64,000 bases of DNA from Nitrosomonas eutropha. Lineage in GTDB: Bacteria; Pseudomonadota; Gammaproteobacteria; Burkholderiales; Nitrosomonadaceae. Made by a program: the position numbers and the translations under genes. Within the stretch, counting starts at the first letter, position 1; each line of letters opens with the position of its first letter. Positions 17,515-25,845 of the stretch are shown in pieces. The notes beneath the pieces were generated by a model. That model was not told where the DNA came from. It made no database searches and worked only from the letters and a program-made list of their open reading frames with translations. The stretch spans positions 1-64,000 of the forward strand of contig NZ_QICQ01000003.1 of the NCBI RefSeq assembly GCF_003201195.1. Reading direction: 5' to 3'.

Positions 17515-18045
17515 CTATCGTACAGGTTGTACAGCTTCACACTGCTCACCAATCCAGCGACCGGTTGTGTCAGCAGATACATAAACCGGCATGTCCTGCA
17601 CTGTACTATTGAATTCTGTTCTCCCAGTAAAACTTTCAGGTGTAGAAAAAACACCTTCAGCATGGCCATTCCCTTTAAAGCGCGGATTATCGCAAACGAG
17701 TTCCACTTGATAGCGATTCCCGGATCGACTGGCATTGACAACCGTGCATCCGGACTGATTCTCATAAAAATTAGAGGGAATATCCTGTTGTGCCATCTCC
17801 GGCGTGATACAAACCCGAGAAGTAGCCGCACCATCCTTGATCCGCGGAATTTTCACTCCGTACTGTTTGGCCAGCATGGTAATTTGCTGCATCTGCTCGG
17901 ATGGAACATGTTGAACCAGCCCGAGTAAATCCGATCGGGTTGTCACTTCCCATAACCCGGCCCGGATGGCAGTTTCAGCCCGACCAAGCGTGCTAACCAT
18001 TAACAGCAGGACAATCAATATAACCTTGAATGTAGTCTTGTACAT
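17515..18045 (-). CDS. DUF3617 secreted protein
   Basis: This small exported protein starts MYKTTFKVILIVLLLMV and is predicted to be cut after GRA (about 25). The mature part begins AIRAGLWEVTTRSDL and has conserved RVCITPEMA and NPRFKGNGHAEGVF segments plus four cysteines. That is the layout of the DUF3617 family, periplasmic proteins of unknown function in proteobacteria. The frame opens at a TTG at 18060. The ATG at 18045 gives the better signal peptide. It follows the small membrane protein gene and may be in one operon with it and pepP. Confidence 0.75.
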   Translation of the reverse strand: MYKTTFKVILIVLLLMVSTLGRAETAIRAGLWEVTTRSDLLGLVQHVPSEQMQQITMLAKQYGVKIPRIKDGAATSRVCITPEMAQQDIPSNFYENQSGCTVVNASRSGNRYQVELVCDNPRFKGNGHAEGVFSTPESFTGRTEFNSTVQDMPVYVSADTTGRWIGEQCEAVQPVR

Positions 18046-18056
18046 AGCGGTATCAG

Positions 18057-18401
18057 TCAATGATGTCCACGGTTCTTTTTATTATCTTCCCTGATTTCAA
18101 TAATTTCAGCATCCTCGATTATCCCGTTACTCTGCTCAGCCGAAGCAGCCATTGATTGCCGGAGTTTGCGCCGCAGCCACCACAATCGCGCACTAACTAC
18201 TGCTGCCACAGCCGCAAACAACGCCAGTACAATCGAAAAGAAGAACGCACCCAACACTACCACCACAATCACTACTGGTATCAGCGTCAGATAAAATGCC
18301 CACCGGTTAATCGGCGATGTATTCAGTGATTCACCTGTCGGATCAGCTTGCCCCTGATGAATAATCCTTCTAATAATTATTTTTCTGTAGTCGTCATGCA
18401 T
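18057..18401 (-). CDS. Small membrane protein, function unknown
   Basis: This protein of about 114 residues has two adjacent hydrophobic stretches in the middle (about 36-75) and an Arg-rich loop WWLRRKLRQ. Its C-terminal tail is hydrophilic and acidic, ending in KKNRGHH. The ATG at 18401 has GAGGAG at 8-base spacing. A GTG at 18410 is possible but would sit against the Shine-Dalgarno sequence. The start lies inside the 3' end of pepP (25-base overlap), which suggests translational coupling. I do not recognise a named family. Confidence 0.7.
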   Translation of the reverse strand: MHDDYRKIIIRRIIHQGQADPTGESLNTSPINRWAFYLTLIPVVIVVVVLGAFFFSIVLALFAAVAAVVSARLWWLRRKLRQSMAASAEQSNGIIEDAEIIEIREDNKKNRGHH

Positions 18402-19705
18402 TGCATCCACTCCTCTATCTCAACCACACTTTTAGGCACTGACCGGGTAAGCACTTCATGCCCGGTCGATGTAACAGCTACATCATCCTCGATTCTTATA
18501 CCAATATTCCAGAAATGCTCCGGGATATCTTCGGCGGGGCGAATATAACAACCTGGCTCTACAGTCAGCGTCATCCCAGAAACCAGTGTACGCCACTGTC
18601 CGGCCTGCTTGTATTCTCCCGCATCATGTACATCCAACCCTAACCAGTGACCGGTCCGGTGCATATAGAATCGTTTGTAGGATTCCGTTTCCATCACTGC
18701 ATCCGGGCTACCTTCGCATAAGCGCAAGTCAATCAATCCTTGTACCAGTACCCGCAAAGCTGCCTGATGCGGCATATCCCAATTATTACCCGGCCGAACT
18801 GCATCAATGGCAGTCAGCTGGGCAGCAAGTACCAACTGATAAACATCTTTCTGTGCAGCCGAAAAGCTACCATTTATCGGAAAAGTACGTGTAATATCCG
18901 CTGCATAACCATGCAATTCACAGGCAGCGTCAATCAACAACAAATCACCTGCTTTCAGCCGTGCGTCATTCTGAACATAGTGCAATACACATGCATTCGC
19001 ACCGCCCGCCACAATAGATGTATAAGCGGGAGACTGAGCACCTTGCTGACGAAATTCATAGAGCAGTTCAGCTTCTATTTCATATTCATGCTTACCGGGA
19101 CGAGTCGCCTGCATGGCGCGCTTGTGTGCATCAGCTGAAATCCTGGCTGCTTCCCGCATCACCGCCAGTTCATGATCATCCTTGACCAAGCGCATTTCAT
19201 CGAGTAAATGGCGGATATCTCGTATTTCTGCCGGTGCTGATATGCCTTTCCTGATCTGTTCTCGCACACGGCTGATCCACCCGATCACACGCTGATCCCA
19301 GGAAACATCATGACCGAATGCATGAAATACCACAGGTTGATTCGCTAGCAGCTCACCGACAAGCTCATCCAGCCGGGTAATGGGATAAGCTGCGTCAAAA
19401 CAAAATGCTTCTCGTGCCGCATCCGGCCCATAACGAAACCCATTCCATATTTCATGTTCACTATCCTTGTCCCGACAGAATAAAATCTGTTGCGATGTGT
19501 TTTCATCCCCGGTAGCAACCAATAACAAAACCGCTTCAGGCTCCTGGAAACCGGTTAAATAGTAGAAGTAGCTATCGTAACGATAGGGATAATTTGTATC
19601 ACGGTTACGGTATTTCTCCGGTGAAGTAGCAATTACAGCAACACCTTGCTGAATGTGTGACAGCAGTTGTTTTCTGCGATCGATATACGTCTGGACTGGA
19701 ATCAT
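18377..19705 (-). CDS. pepP: Xaa-Pro aminopeptidase P
   Basis: This cytosolic metallopeptidase removes the N-terminal residue ahead of proline. The N-terminal AMP_N domain (about 1-135) is followed by the pita-bread M24 domain (about 160-430). The metal ligands are all visible: the two Asp in DAACELHGYAADITRTFP, His in HRTGHWLGLDVHD, Glu in TVEPGCYI and Glu in GIRIEDDVAV. The frame opens at 19759. The ATG at 19705 gives MIPVQTYIDRRKQLL, the normal PepP start, and about 442 residues. Two small envelope genes follow, the first overlapping. Confidence 0.95.
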   Translation of the reverse strand: MIPVQTYIDRRKQLLSHIQQGVAVIATSPEKYRNRDTNYPYRYDSYFYYLTGFQEPEAVLLLVATGDENTSQQILFCRDKDSEHEIWNGFRYGPDAAREAFCFDAAYPITRLDELVGELLANQPVVFHAFGHDVSWDQRVIGWISRVREQIRKGISAPAEIRDIRHLLDEMRLVKDDHELAVMREAARISADAHKRAMQATRPGKHEYEIEAELLYEFRQQGAQSPAYTSIVAGGANACVLHYVQNDARLKAGDLLLIDAACELHGYAADITRTFPINGSFSAAQKDVYQLVLAAQLTAIDAVRPGNNWDMPHQAALRVLVQGLIDLRLCEGSPDAVMETESYKRFYMHRTGHWLGLDVHDAGEYKQAGQWRTLVSGMTLTVEPGCYIRPAEDIPEHFWNIGIRIEDDVAVTSTGHEVLTRSVPKSVVEIEEWMQCMTTTEK

Positions 19706-19876
19706 GTCACCGGATTCCAGTAATAGTTTCAGAAAACAGTCGGGAATTTGCCAGACCACCGACCATGTATCTTCCAGACATCGATAATATGAAAAACCCG
19801 TATGGATACAAAAGCATTATTAACTCCCGGTTTCTTTTTATGGTTAAAATGTAACATTTCCTTATGAGGCCAAATC

Positions 19877-20557
19877 ATGTATCGCATTGCCCCTAGCATT
19901 CTTTCTGCCAATTTTGCCAGACTAGGCGAAGAAGTCACACAAGTCCTGGATTCTGGTGCGGACATCATTCACTTCGATGTCATGGATAATCATTACGTTC
20001 CCAATCTGACGATCGGGCCACTGGTATGCGAAGCGATCCGCCCTCTGACCAAAGCAATTATCGACGTGCATCTGATGGTTGAACCAGTTGATCGCATTAT
20101 TCCGGATTTTGCCAAGGCGGGCGCCAACATTATCTCCTTTCATCCGGAAGCTTCGCGGCATATTGACCGTACCATCGGGCTCATCAAAGAGCAAGGATGC
20201 AAAGCAGGCATGGTTTTCAATCCGGCCACACCGCTTTCGTATCTTGATCATGTTCTGGATAAACTTGATCTGATCCTAATTATGTCGGTCAATCCCGGGT
20301 TTGGCGGGCAGGCCTTTATTCCCGAGGCACTGAACAAACTGCGTCTGACAAGAGAACGCATCAATGCAAGCGGTCGCGATATTCTGCTGGAAATTGACGG
20401 TGGCGTGAAGGTGAGTAATATTGCAGAAATTGCTCGCGCTGGTGCGGATACGTTTGTTGCGGGCTCCGCCATTTACAGTGCAGGTAAAGACAGCGATCCT
20501 CATCGCTACGATAGCGTTATCGCTGCCATGCGGGCCGAATTAGCAAAAGTTACCTGA
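19877..20557 (+). CDS. rpe: Ribulose-phosphate 3-epimerase
   Basis: This TIM-barrel epimerase interconverts ribulose-5-P and xylulose-5-P in the pentose phosphate pathway and Calvin cycle. The 226-residue protein begins with the typical [17 protein letters not shown]. It also has [17 protein letters not shown] (metal-binding His and catalytic Asp), [17 protein letters not shown] and EIDGGV. It starts the rpe-gph-trpE group, 14 bases ahead of gph. Confidence 0.97.
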   Translation: MYRIAPSILSANFARLGEEVTQVLDSGADIIHFDVMDNHYVPNLTIGPLVCEAIRPLTKAIIDVHLMVEPVDRIIPDFAKAGANIISFHPEASRHIDRTIGLIKEQGCKAGMVFNPATPLSYLDHVLDKLDLILIMSVNPGFGGQAFIPEALNKLRLTRERINASGRDILLEIDGGVKVSNIAEIARAGADTFVAGSAIYSAGKDSDPHRYDSVIAAMRAELAKVT

Positions 20558-20571
20558 CCAGGAACCAACAT

Positions 20572-21294
20572 ATGACCCAATCTAACATACAACCGTCCAA
20601 TCGAACCTCGTTTCCGATTCCACTTAAAGCTGTCATCATTGATCTGGATGGCACTCTGCTTGACACTGCCCAGGATCTCGCGCTAGCGGCCAATGCGATG
20701 CTGCGCGAGCTACACATGGCAGAACTGCCGCTATCCACCATACAAAGTTTTATTGGCAAAGGAGTCCCCAAGCTGGTTAAACGCACGCTTACCAACAGCC
20801 CGGATGATGAGCCGGATCCCGCACTGTTCGAGCAGGCATTGCCGATATACGAACGTTGCTACGCAGAGAACTTGCATGTGTATACACGCCCCTATCCTGG
20901 CGTCATCGAGGGACTCGAACAGCTCAAGCAGAGTGGATTTCGCCTGATTTGCATTACCAATAAAACAGAAATCTTTACACTCCCGCTGTTACACAAAACC
21001 GGGCTGCGGGATTACTTTGAACTGGTACTGTCCGGTGACAGCCTCCCGAAAAGAAAGCCGGATCCGCTGCCACTACTGCATGCCTGCAAACATTTTAGTG
21101 TTTTACCCAACGCAGCGCTGCTGATCGGTGATTCATCCAACGATGCTATTGCCGCACGCGCGGCAGGCTGCCATATCTTCTGTGTACCCTATGGATACAA
21201 TGAAGGGCATGATGTGCACAAACTCGATTGTGACGCGGTTGTTAATTCGATCGTTGAAGCAAACAGTCTGATTACCTGCCAGCGCGATGCCTGA
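20572..21294 (+). CDS. gph: Phosphoglycolate phosphatase
   Basis: This HAD-superfamily phosphatase dephosphorylates 2-phosphoglycolate, the oxygenation product of RuBisCO in an autotroph. Motif I is IIDLDGTLLDTA (about 23-34). A thiolation-like motif II ICITNKT (about 128) follows, and motifs III and IV appear in KRKPDPLPLLHAC and LLIGDSSNDAIAARAAG. It has 240 residues including an N-terminal extension of about 20. It lies between rpe and trpE, an order common in proteobacteria. Confidence 0.93.
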   Translation: MTQSNIQPSNRTSFPIPLKAVIIDLDGTLLDTAQDLALAANAMLRELHMAELPLSTIQSFIGKGVPKLVKRTLTNSPDDEPDPALFEQALPIYERCYAENLHVYTRPYPGVIEGLEQLKQSGFRLICITNKTEIFTLPLLHKTGLRDYFELVLSGDSLPKRKPDPLPLLHACKHFSVLPNAALLIGDSSNDAIAARAAGCHIFCVPYGYNEGHDVHKLDCDAVVNSIVEANSLITCQRDA

Positions 21295-21316
21295 CTGGCA
21301 ATGAAACACATAAAGC

Positions 21317-21359
21317 TATACCGGCTTGTCACCGTGATAAACATGCAACAGCCGGTATA
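21317..21359 (+). promoter_or_regulatory. Hairpin in the gph-trpE gap
   Basis: TATACCGGCT (21317-21326) pairs perfectly with AGCCGGTATA (21350-21359) over a 23-base loop, 45 bases ahead of trpE. There is no T-run. It overlaps a 19-codon open frame from 21301 that contains no Trp codon, so classic trp attenuation is not supported. Confidence 0.5.
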
Positions 21360-21403
21360 ACCTCATTCCATCACTTTACCATTTTAGTAACACTCTGCCT
21401 TCC

Positions 21404-22891
21404 ATGGATCATTGCATATCTGAAAGTGAATTCAACGATCTGAAAGCACAAGGGTATAACCGCATACCTTTGGTGCTGGAGACATTCGCCGATCTCGACA
21501 CTCCCCTTTCCATTTATCTCAAACTGGCCAATCAGCCCTATTCTTACCTGCTGGAATCGATACTGGGAGGAGAACGGTTCGGACGCTATTCGATTATTGG
21601 ATTACCCGCAACAACCAGGCTAGAAGCTTGCTCCAACCATATTCGTATAATCAGTAACGATACTATAGAAGAAAAAATCGACACAACCGATGTACTTGGT
21701 TTTATTGACTCTTTCCTAAATCGGTTCAAAGTTGCTCCTTACGCCAAGTTACCTCGTTTTGGCGGAGGTCTGGCTGGCTATTTTTCCTATGACACCGTTC
21801 GTTACATTGAACCCAGGCTGTCTGGTCGTGCCCGTCCAGATACGTTACAGACACCGGATATTTTGCTACTGCTCTCGGAAGAACTGATCGTTATGGACAA
21901 TCTTTCCGGCAAACTTTATCTGATTATCTACATCAATCCAACATTGGAAAATGCTTATCAGACCGGGAAAGATCATCTCAAGAAATTATTACATAAACTG
22001 CGGGAGCCTCTGCCAGTACCAGTCGAAAAACCAACCTCTTCCGGAATAGCTGTTAATGAGTTTTCCGAAGCTGACTTTATTGCCGTTGTGGAAAAGGCTA
22101 AACGCTATATTGTCGAAGGCGACATCATGCAGGTTGTCCTCTCACAACGCACTAGTAAACCCTATTCCGCTTCACCACTCGCATTGTATCGTGCCTTGCG
22201 TAGCCTTAATCCATCACCCTACATGTTCAATTATCATTTAGGTGACTTTCACGTCGTGGGGGCCTCACCAGAAATTCTGGTCAGACTGGAAAAGGATACG
22301 GTTACCGTCCGCCCGATTGCCGGCACTCGGCCACGTGGATTGAATATTCAGGCAGATCAGGCGCTGGCAGTAGATTTACTGGCAGACCCCAAAGAACGAG
22401 CCGAACACATCATGCTGATGGATCTGGGGCGCAACGATATCGGCCGGGTTGCACGGACAGGCAGTGTCAAGGTCACTGAAAACATGCAAATAGAATATTA
22501 TTCGCACGTTATGCATATTGTTTCCAATGTCGAAGGGAAACTCAAACCGGATCTGAACGCCATTGATGTATTACGCGCCACTTTCCCGGCAGGCACTGTT
22601 AGTGGGGCACCTAAGGTCAGAGCAATGGAAATCATCGACGAGCTGGAAATCTCAAAACGTGGAATCTATGCCGGTGCAGTTGGTTATCTCGGATTCAACG
22701 GTGATATGGATCTGGCTATCACTATCCGTACCGGAATCATCAAGGATGGTATGTTACATGTGCAGGCAGGTGCAGGCATTGTCGCCGATTCCATTCCGCA
22801 GAATGAGTGGATTGAAACATGCAACAAGGCCAAAGCATTATTACGCGCAGCAGAGATTGCCGAAAACGGACTGGACAGTGCAATTACCTGA
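21404..22891 (+). CDS. trpE: Anthranilate synthase component I
   Basis: This enzyme converts chorismate and ammonia (from the glutaminase TrpG) to anthranilate, the first step of tryptophan synthesis. The 495-residue protein has the N-terminal regulatory region with LLESILGGERFGRYSIIG and the chorismate-binding domain (about 225-485). The latter carries GASPEILVRLE, PIAGTRPRG, LMDLGRNDIGRVA and TFPAGTVSGAPKVRAMEII. No trpG, trpD or trpC follows here. Two unrelated minus-strand genes converge on its end, so the rest of the pathway lies elsewhere. Confidence 0.96.
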   Translation: MDHCISESEFNDLKAQGYNRIPLVLETFADLDTPLSIYLKLANQPYSYLLESILGGERFGRYSIIGLPATTRLEACSNHIRIISNDTIEEKIDTTDVLGFIDSFLNRFKVAPYAKLPRFGGGLAGYFSYDTVRYIEPRLSGRARPDTLQTPDILLLLSEELIVMDNLSGKLYLIIYINPTLENAYQTGKDHLKKLLHKLREPLPVPVEKPTSSGIAVNEFSEADFIAVVEKAKRYIVEGDIMQVVLSQRTSKPYSASPLALYRALRSLNPSPYMFNYHLGDFHVVGASPEILVRLEKDTVTVRPIAGTRPRGLNIQADQALAVDLLADPKERAEHIMLMDLGRNDIGRVARTGSVKVTENMQIEYYSHVMHIVSNVEGKLKPDLNAIDVLRATFPAGTVSGAPKVRAMEIIDELEISKRGIYAGAVGYLGFNGDMDLAITIRTGIIKDGMLHVQAGAGIVADSIPQNEWIETCNKAKALLRAAEIAENGLDSAIT

Positions 22892-22925
22892 ATATTCTCT
22901 TACCTGCTGGCAAAGAAATTTTACT

Positions 22926-23354
22926 TCAAGACGGATTGGAACGAGTACCTACCCCGTATTCGTAAACAAGCTTGCCTCCCAGCCAACCAGCAATACAGAG
23001 AACGATCAACCCTAAGACCGACAAGGCAACAGCAGCCAGGCCTGGTTGTCCCAACCGGGTGCCGTCCAACCGCAGAAACAGGCTAACTGTGTACAACGAC
23101 CAGCTGGCCATCATCAACAGCATATGCTGATTGGCAATTTTCATGGCAGGGCTTTGCTGATCAATTTTTGCAAGCTCCATCAATCCTGCCACCATGGCAA
23201 ACAATGCACTAATCGTTCCAATAATGAGCAGCACCCCGGCCATCCGGCTGACCAGCTCATTTGTCGTAAACAAACTAGCAATATCACACAACGTTGATAT
23301 AAACCAGGTTGCAATCGGAAAATGAACCAACATTGGATGAACGGGGTGTCTCAT
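22926..23354 (-). CDS. DUF2231 membrane protein
   Basis: This 142-residue protein starts MRHPVHPMLVHFPIATWF, the HP.HP.LVHFP motif of DUF2231 proteins, and has four hydrophobic helices. Family members are small inner-membrane proteins of unclear function, sometimes linked to haem or copper. It lies 27 bases downstream of another four-helix membrane gene, and the two are probably one transcript. Confidence 0.75.
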   Translation of the reverse strand: MRHPVHPMLVHFPIATWFISTLCDIASLFTTNELVSRMAGVLLIIGTISALFAMVAGLMELAKIDQQSPAMKIANQHMLLMMASWSLYTVSLFLRLDGTRLGQPGLAAVALSVLGLIVLCIAGWLGGKLVYEYGVGTRSNPS

Positions 23355-23381
23355 AGCAAGGTTTCCTTTTTCAGGGTTACG

Positions 23382-23726
23382 TTAAAACAATACGCTCAAC
23401 AATGTGAGAAAGCCTGCTACGGCTATCCCCGCATGAATAAAAACAATATTTTTAGATGCCACATTACCTTTCATGTGAATTGAGGCAAGATAAAACCCGC
23501 CCAATGCTGCCACAACCAGCAGACCTAATGCAGCGGTCAGACGATTATCACCCGACCCCTCCAGCACCACCAGTATCAGCGTCACCAGACCGGCTGCACC
23601 CAGCAGCGCATGCACGATTGAAACAGCCCACGGCGCAAGCTGCCCGGAAAGCACTTTTGAAGCCAGAAACAAACCTCCGACAGCAGCAATCGCAAAAATT
23701 ATAATTGCAATCATAGTCATTGACAT
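23382..23726 (-). CDS. Four-helix membrane protein, function unknown
   Basis: These 114 residues are almost all hydrophobic and form four predicted membrane helices with short Gly-rich loops. They include one His in VSIVHALLGAAGL and one in VFIHAGIAVAGFL, placed symmetrically in helices 2 and 4, which suggests an internal duplication. GGAGGGAG precedes the ATG. It is divergent from the SufR-like regulator 100 bases away, which may control it. No family name is certain. Confidence 0.7.
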   Translation of the reverse strand: MSMTMIAIIIFAIAAVGGLFLASKVLSGQLAPWAVSIVHALLGAAGLVTLILVVLEGSGDNRLTAALGLLVVAALGGFYLASIHMKGNVASKNIVFIHAGIAVAGFLTLLSVLF

Positions 23727-23829
23727 CTTTACTCCCTCCTCTTTTTAATAATGGGTTTTTACTATATTACACGCTAGAATACTTTTGCAATTTAAATATG
23801 TCAAAACTTGAAATGATGTTTAATTGATC

Positions 23830-24489
23830 ATGAAATCTGCTTTATCGTTGCTGGGAGAACGCCAGCAGTCTTTGCTCACTACCTTGCTGCATCATCGCAA
23901 AGGGTTAACCGTAGAGGAATTATCCGGTCTGCTGGCCATTTCCCGGAATGCCGTCAATCAGCACCTTACTCACCTAAGCGGCAGTGGTTTCATTCAAAGT
24001 TCCTTGCAGGAAAGTACCGGCGGCAGACCCGGCAAGGTATACACGCTGACACCCAATGGCCTGGAACTTTTCCAGCGACGGTACTCATTTCTGGCAAAAC
24101 TGCTACTTTCCTGGATAGATAAGAACATGGGAGAACGCGAGCTTGATACGTGTCTGACCGAGCTCGGAAAAGAAATGGCAAATGGGCTTGAGCATCGCAT
24201 CACGCAATACTCCTCATACAATGACAGACTGCAGGAAGCCGTTACCATCATGAGTGAACTTGGTTACGACACCAAGCTACATCAGCTATCTGAAAATCAG
24301 GCAGAAATCGTTGCGAACAACTGTGTTTACCAGGAACTCGCTCAGCAGCACAGTGAATTTTGCCAACTTGATATTAGTTTTTTGAAGCATCTATTGAAGG
24401 CTGATATCGAGCATACGGAATGTATTGTGAGAGGCGGTAAACATTGTCGTTTCAAAATAACCGGCACAAAAGAATCGCGATCGCGATAG
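23830..24489 (+). CDS. SufR-like HTH regulator with C-terminal cysteine cluster
   Basis: The N-terminal winged helix-turn-helix (about 5-80) contains LTVEELSGLLAISRNAVNQH and the GRPGKVYTLTPNGLELF wing. The C-terminal half carries four cysteines spaced C-x12-C-x19-C-x7-C within NCVYQELAQQHSEFC, TECIVRGGKHCRF. This layout resembles SufR-type repressors that bind an iron-sulphur cluster (their first spacing is also C-x12-C). The last part also recalls the V4R motif. No suf or isc gene is adjacent, and it is divergent from two small membrane protein genes. The start is the ATG at 23830, since the longer frame begins with TTG. Confidence 0.7.
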   Translation: MKSALSLLGERQQSLLTTLLHHRKGLTVEELSGLLAISRNAVNQHLTHLSGSGFIQSSLQESTGGRPGKVYTLTPNGLELFQRRYSFLAKLLLSWIDKNMGERELDTCLTELGKEMANGLEHRITQYSSYNDRLQEAVTIMSELGYDTKLHQLSENQAEIVANNCVYQELAQQHSEFCQLDISFLKHLLKADIEHTECIVRGGKHCRFKITGTKESRSR

Positions 24490-24597
24490 CCACACTGGCC
24501 CCAAACAGCAGCGTTATAATTTTTCAGCTTCATTCACAACGCGAATAAGCAACAGTGGCTCTTCACATCCGGCAAAATAACAAGCGGAAATAACCAA

Positions 24598-25779
24598 ATG
24601 TCCTCATCGCAATTAAAAAGAATTGGCGCTTCATTATTCATCGCATCAAGCCTGCTCTCGATTTCCCTTGCTCATGCAAATGAAGATGGTTTGATCAAAA
24701 CATTGACTGGTTACAACATCAATGAAATCACACCGACTCCATCCATCAAACTGAAATTTGGCGGATGGGTGGAAACCGGCTTCAGTGGTAATCCGCGTGG
24801 TCCGCGTAATAAATCTAACTATCCGGTGTCGTTCAATGATGGCGCCAACCAGTTCAAGCTTCATCAGCTGTATGCCTATATCGAAAAAGAAGTTGATCCC
24901 AGTAAAAATACCTGGGATATCGGTATGCGTGCCGATCTTCTGTATGGTACGGATGCAAAGTTTTCGGCCACCACCAACTTCGACACCAGTATTTTTGGAG
25001 ATAGTCCTAAACATCAATTGGTATTTCCCCAGTTGTACGCAAACCTATTCGCTCCGATCGGGAATGGCGTCACGCTGTCAATTGGCCACTTTTATACACT
25101 TATCGGCTATGAATCCGTGATGTCATCCAGTAACTTTTTCTTCTCACATGCCTACGCCATGCGTTATGGCGAACCTTTTACGCACATGGGAATATTGTTC
25201 TCCTACCCGGTCAACTCTAATCTTACCGTCAAAAATGGGATCGTTACCGGCTGGGATAGTCTTTCTCGACACACCCCCAATTATATGGGTGGATTAAATT
25301 ATGCTACCGACGATGGAAGAACCACACTTGCAGTTTCACTGATTACCGGAGATACAAGAACCGGTAGCTTGCATGAGAATCACAATCGCACCATGTACAG
25401 TGTAGTGATGGAACATCGTCTCCTAGAAAAATTGCGTTATGTATTTCAGCACGATTTTGCAATCGAGACCAGGGCGACTGAAACTCCCTCTGCTGCATGG
25501 TACGGTATTAACCAGTATCTTTTGTATGACATTTCAAAGCAACTCGGCGCAGGATTGCGTGTGGAATGGTTTTACGACAAGAATGGAACGCGCGTAATGG
25601 GAGATGGCAATAATGAGGATTTCATCGGTATTACAGCAGGATTAAACTACAAACCTGTTCCCGGAATCACTTTGCGCCCGGAAATTCGCTACGACTTGGC
25701 TACTCGCCATCATGTATTCAGGGATGGCAGAGACAACGACCAGATACTGCTCTCGGCCAGTGCTATCCTGCATTTCTGA
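24598..25779 (+). CDS. Outer-membrane beta-barrel porin-like protein
   Basis: A signal peptide (1-27, ending LAHA) precedes a 365-residue protein rich in alternating aromatic and polar residues, ending in the strand ILLSASAILHF with terminal Phe, the outer-membrane assembly signal. Segments such as FGGWVETGFSGNPRGPRNK, NTWDIGMRADLLYGTD and RFDAGLRVEWFYD-like strands resemble the BBP2/OprB-like family of putative beta-barrel porins. The substrate is unknown. It stands alone, convergent with lpdA. Confidence 0.75.
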   Translation: MSSSQLKRIGASLFIASSLLSISLAHANEDGLIKTLTGYNINEITPTPSIKLKFGGWVETGFSGNPRGPRNKSNYPVSFNDGANQFKLHQLYAYIEKEVDPSKNTWDIGMRADLLYGTDAKFSATTNFDTSIFGDSPKHQLVFPQLYANLFAPIGNGVTLSIGHFYTLIGYESVMSSSNFFFSHAYAMRYGEPFTHMGILFSYPVNSNLTVKNGIVTGWDSLSRHTPNYMGGLNYATDDGRTTLAVSLITGDTRTGSLHENHNRTMYSVVMEHRLLEKLRYVFQHDFAIETRATETPSAAWYGINQYLLYDISKQLGAGLRVEWFYDKNGTRVMGDGNNEDFIGITAGLNYKPVPGITLRPEIRYDLATRHHVFRDGRDNDQILLSASAILHF

Positions 25780-25798
25780 TTCTCTGGATATTTTCTAT

Positions 25799-25831
25799 CT
25801 GGCTGGCCAAACAGAAAAAACAGCCAGCCAG
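25799..25831. terminator. Hairpin between convergent genes
   Basis: CTGGCTGGC (25799-25807) pairs perfectly with GCCAGCCAG (25823-25831) between the 3' ends of the porin gene and lpdA. The stem is strong, but neither strand has a clean T-run, so a bidirectional terminator is likely rather than certain. Confidence 0.6.
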
Positions 25832-25845
25832 TTACTGCTCTACAT

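Noticed and set aside
21301..21360. 19-codon leader frame before trpE as an attenuator peptide
   Set aside because: It contains no Trp codon and no T-run follows the hairpin.
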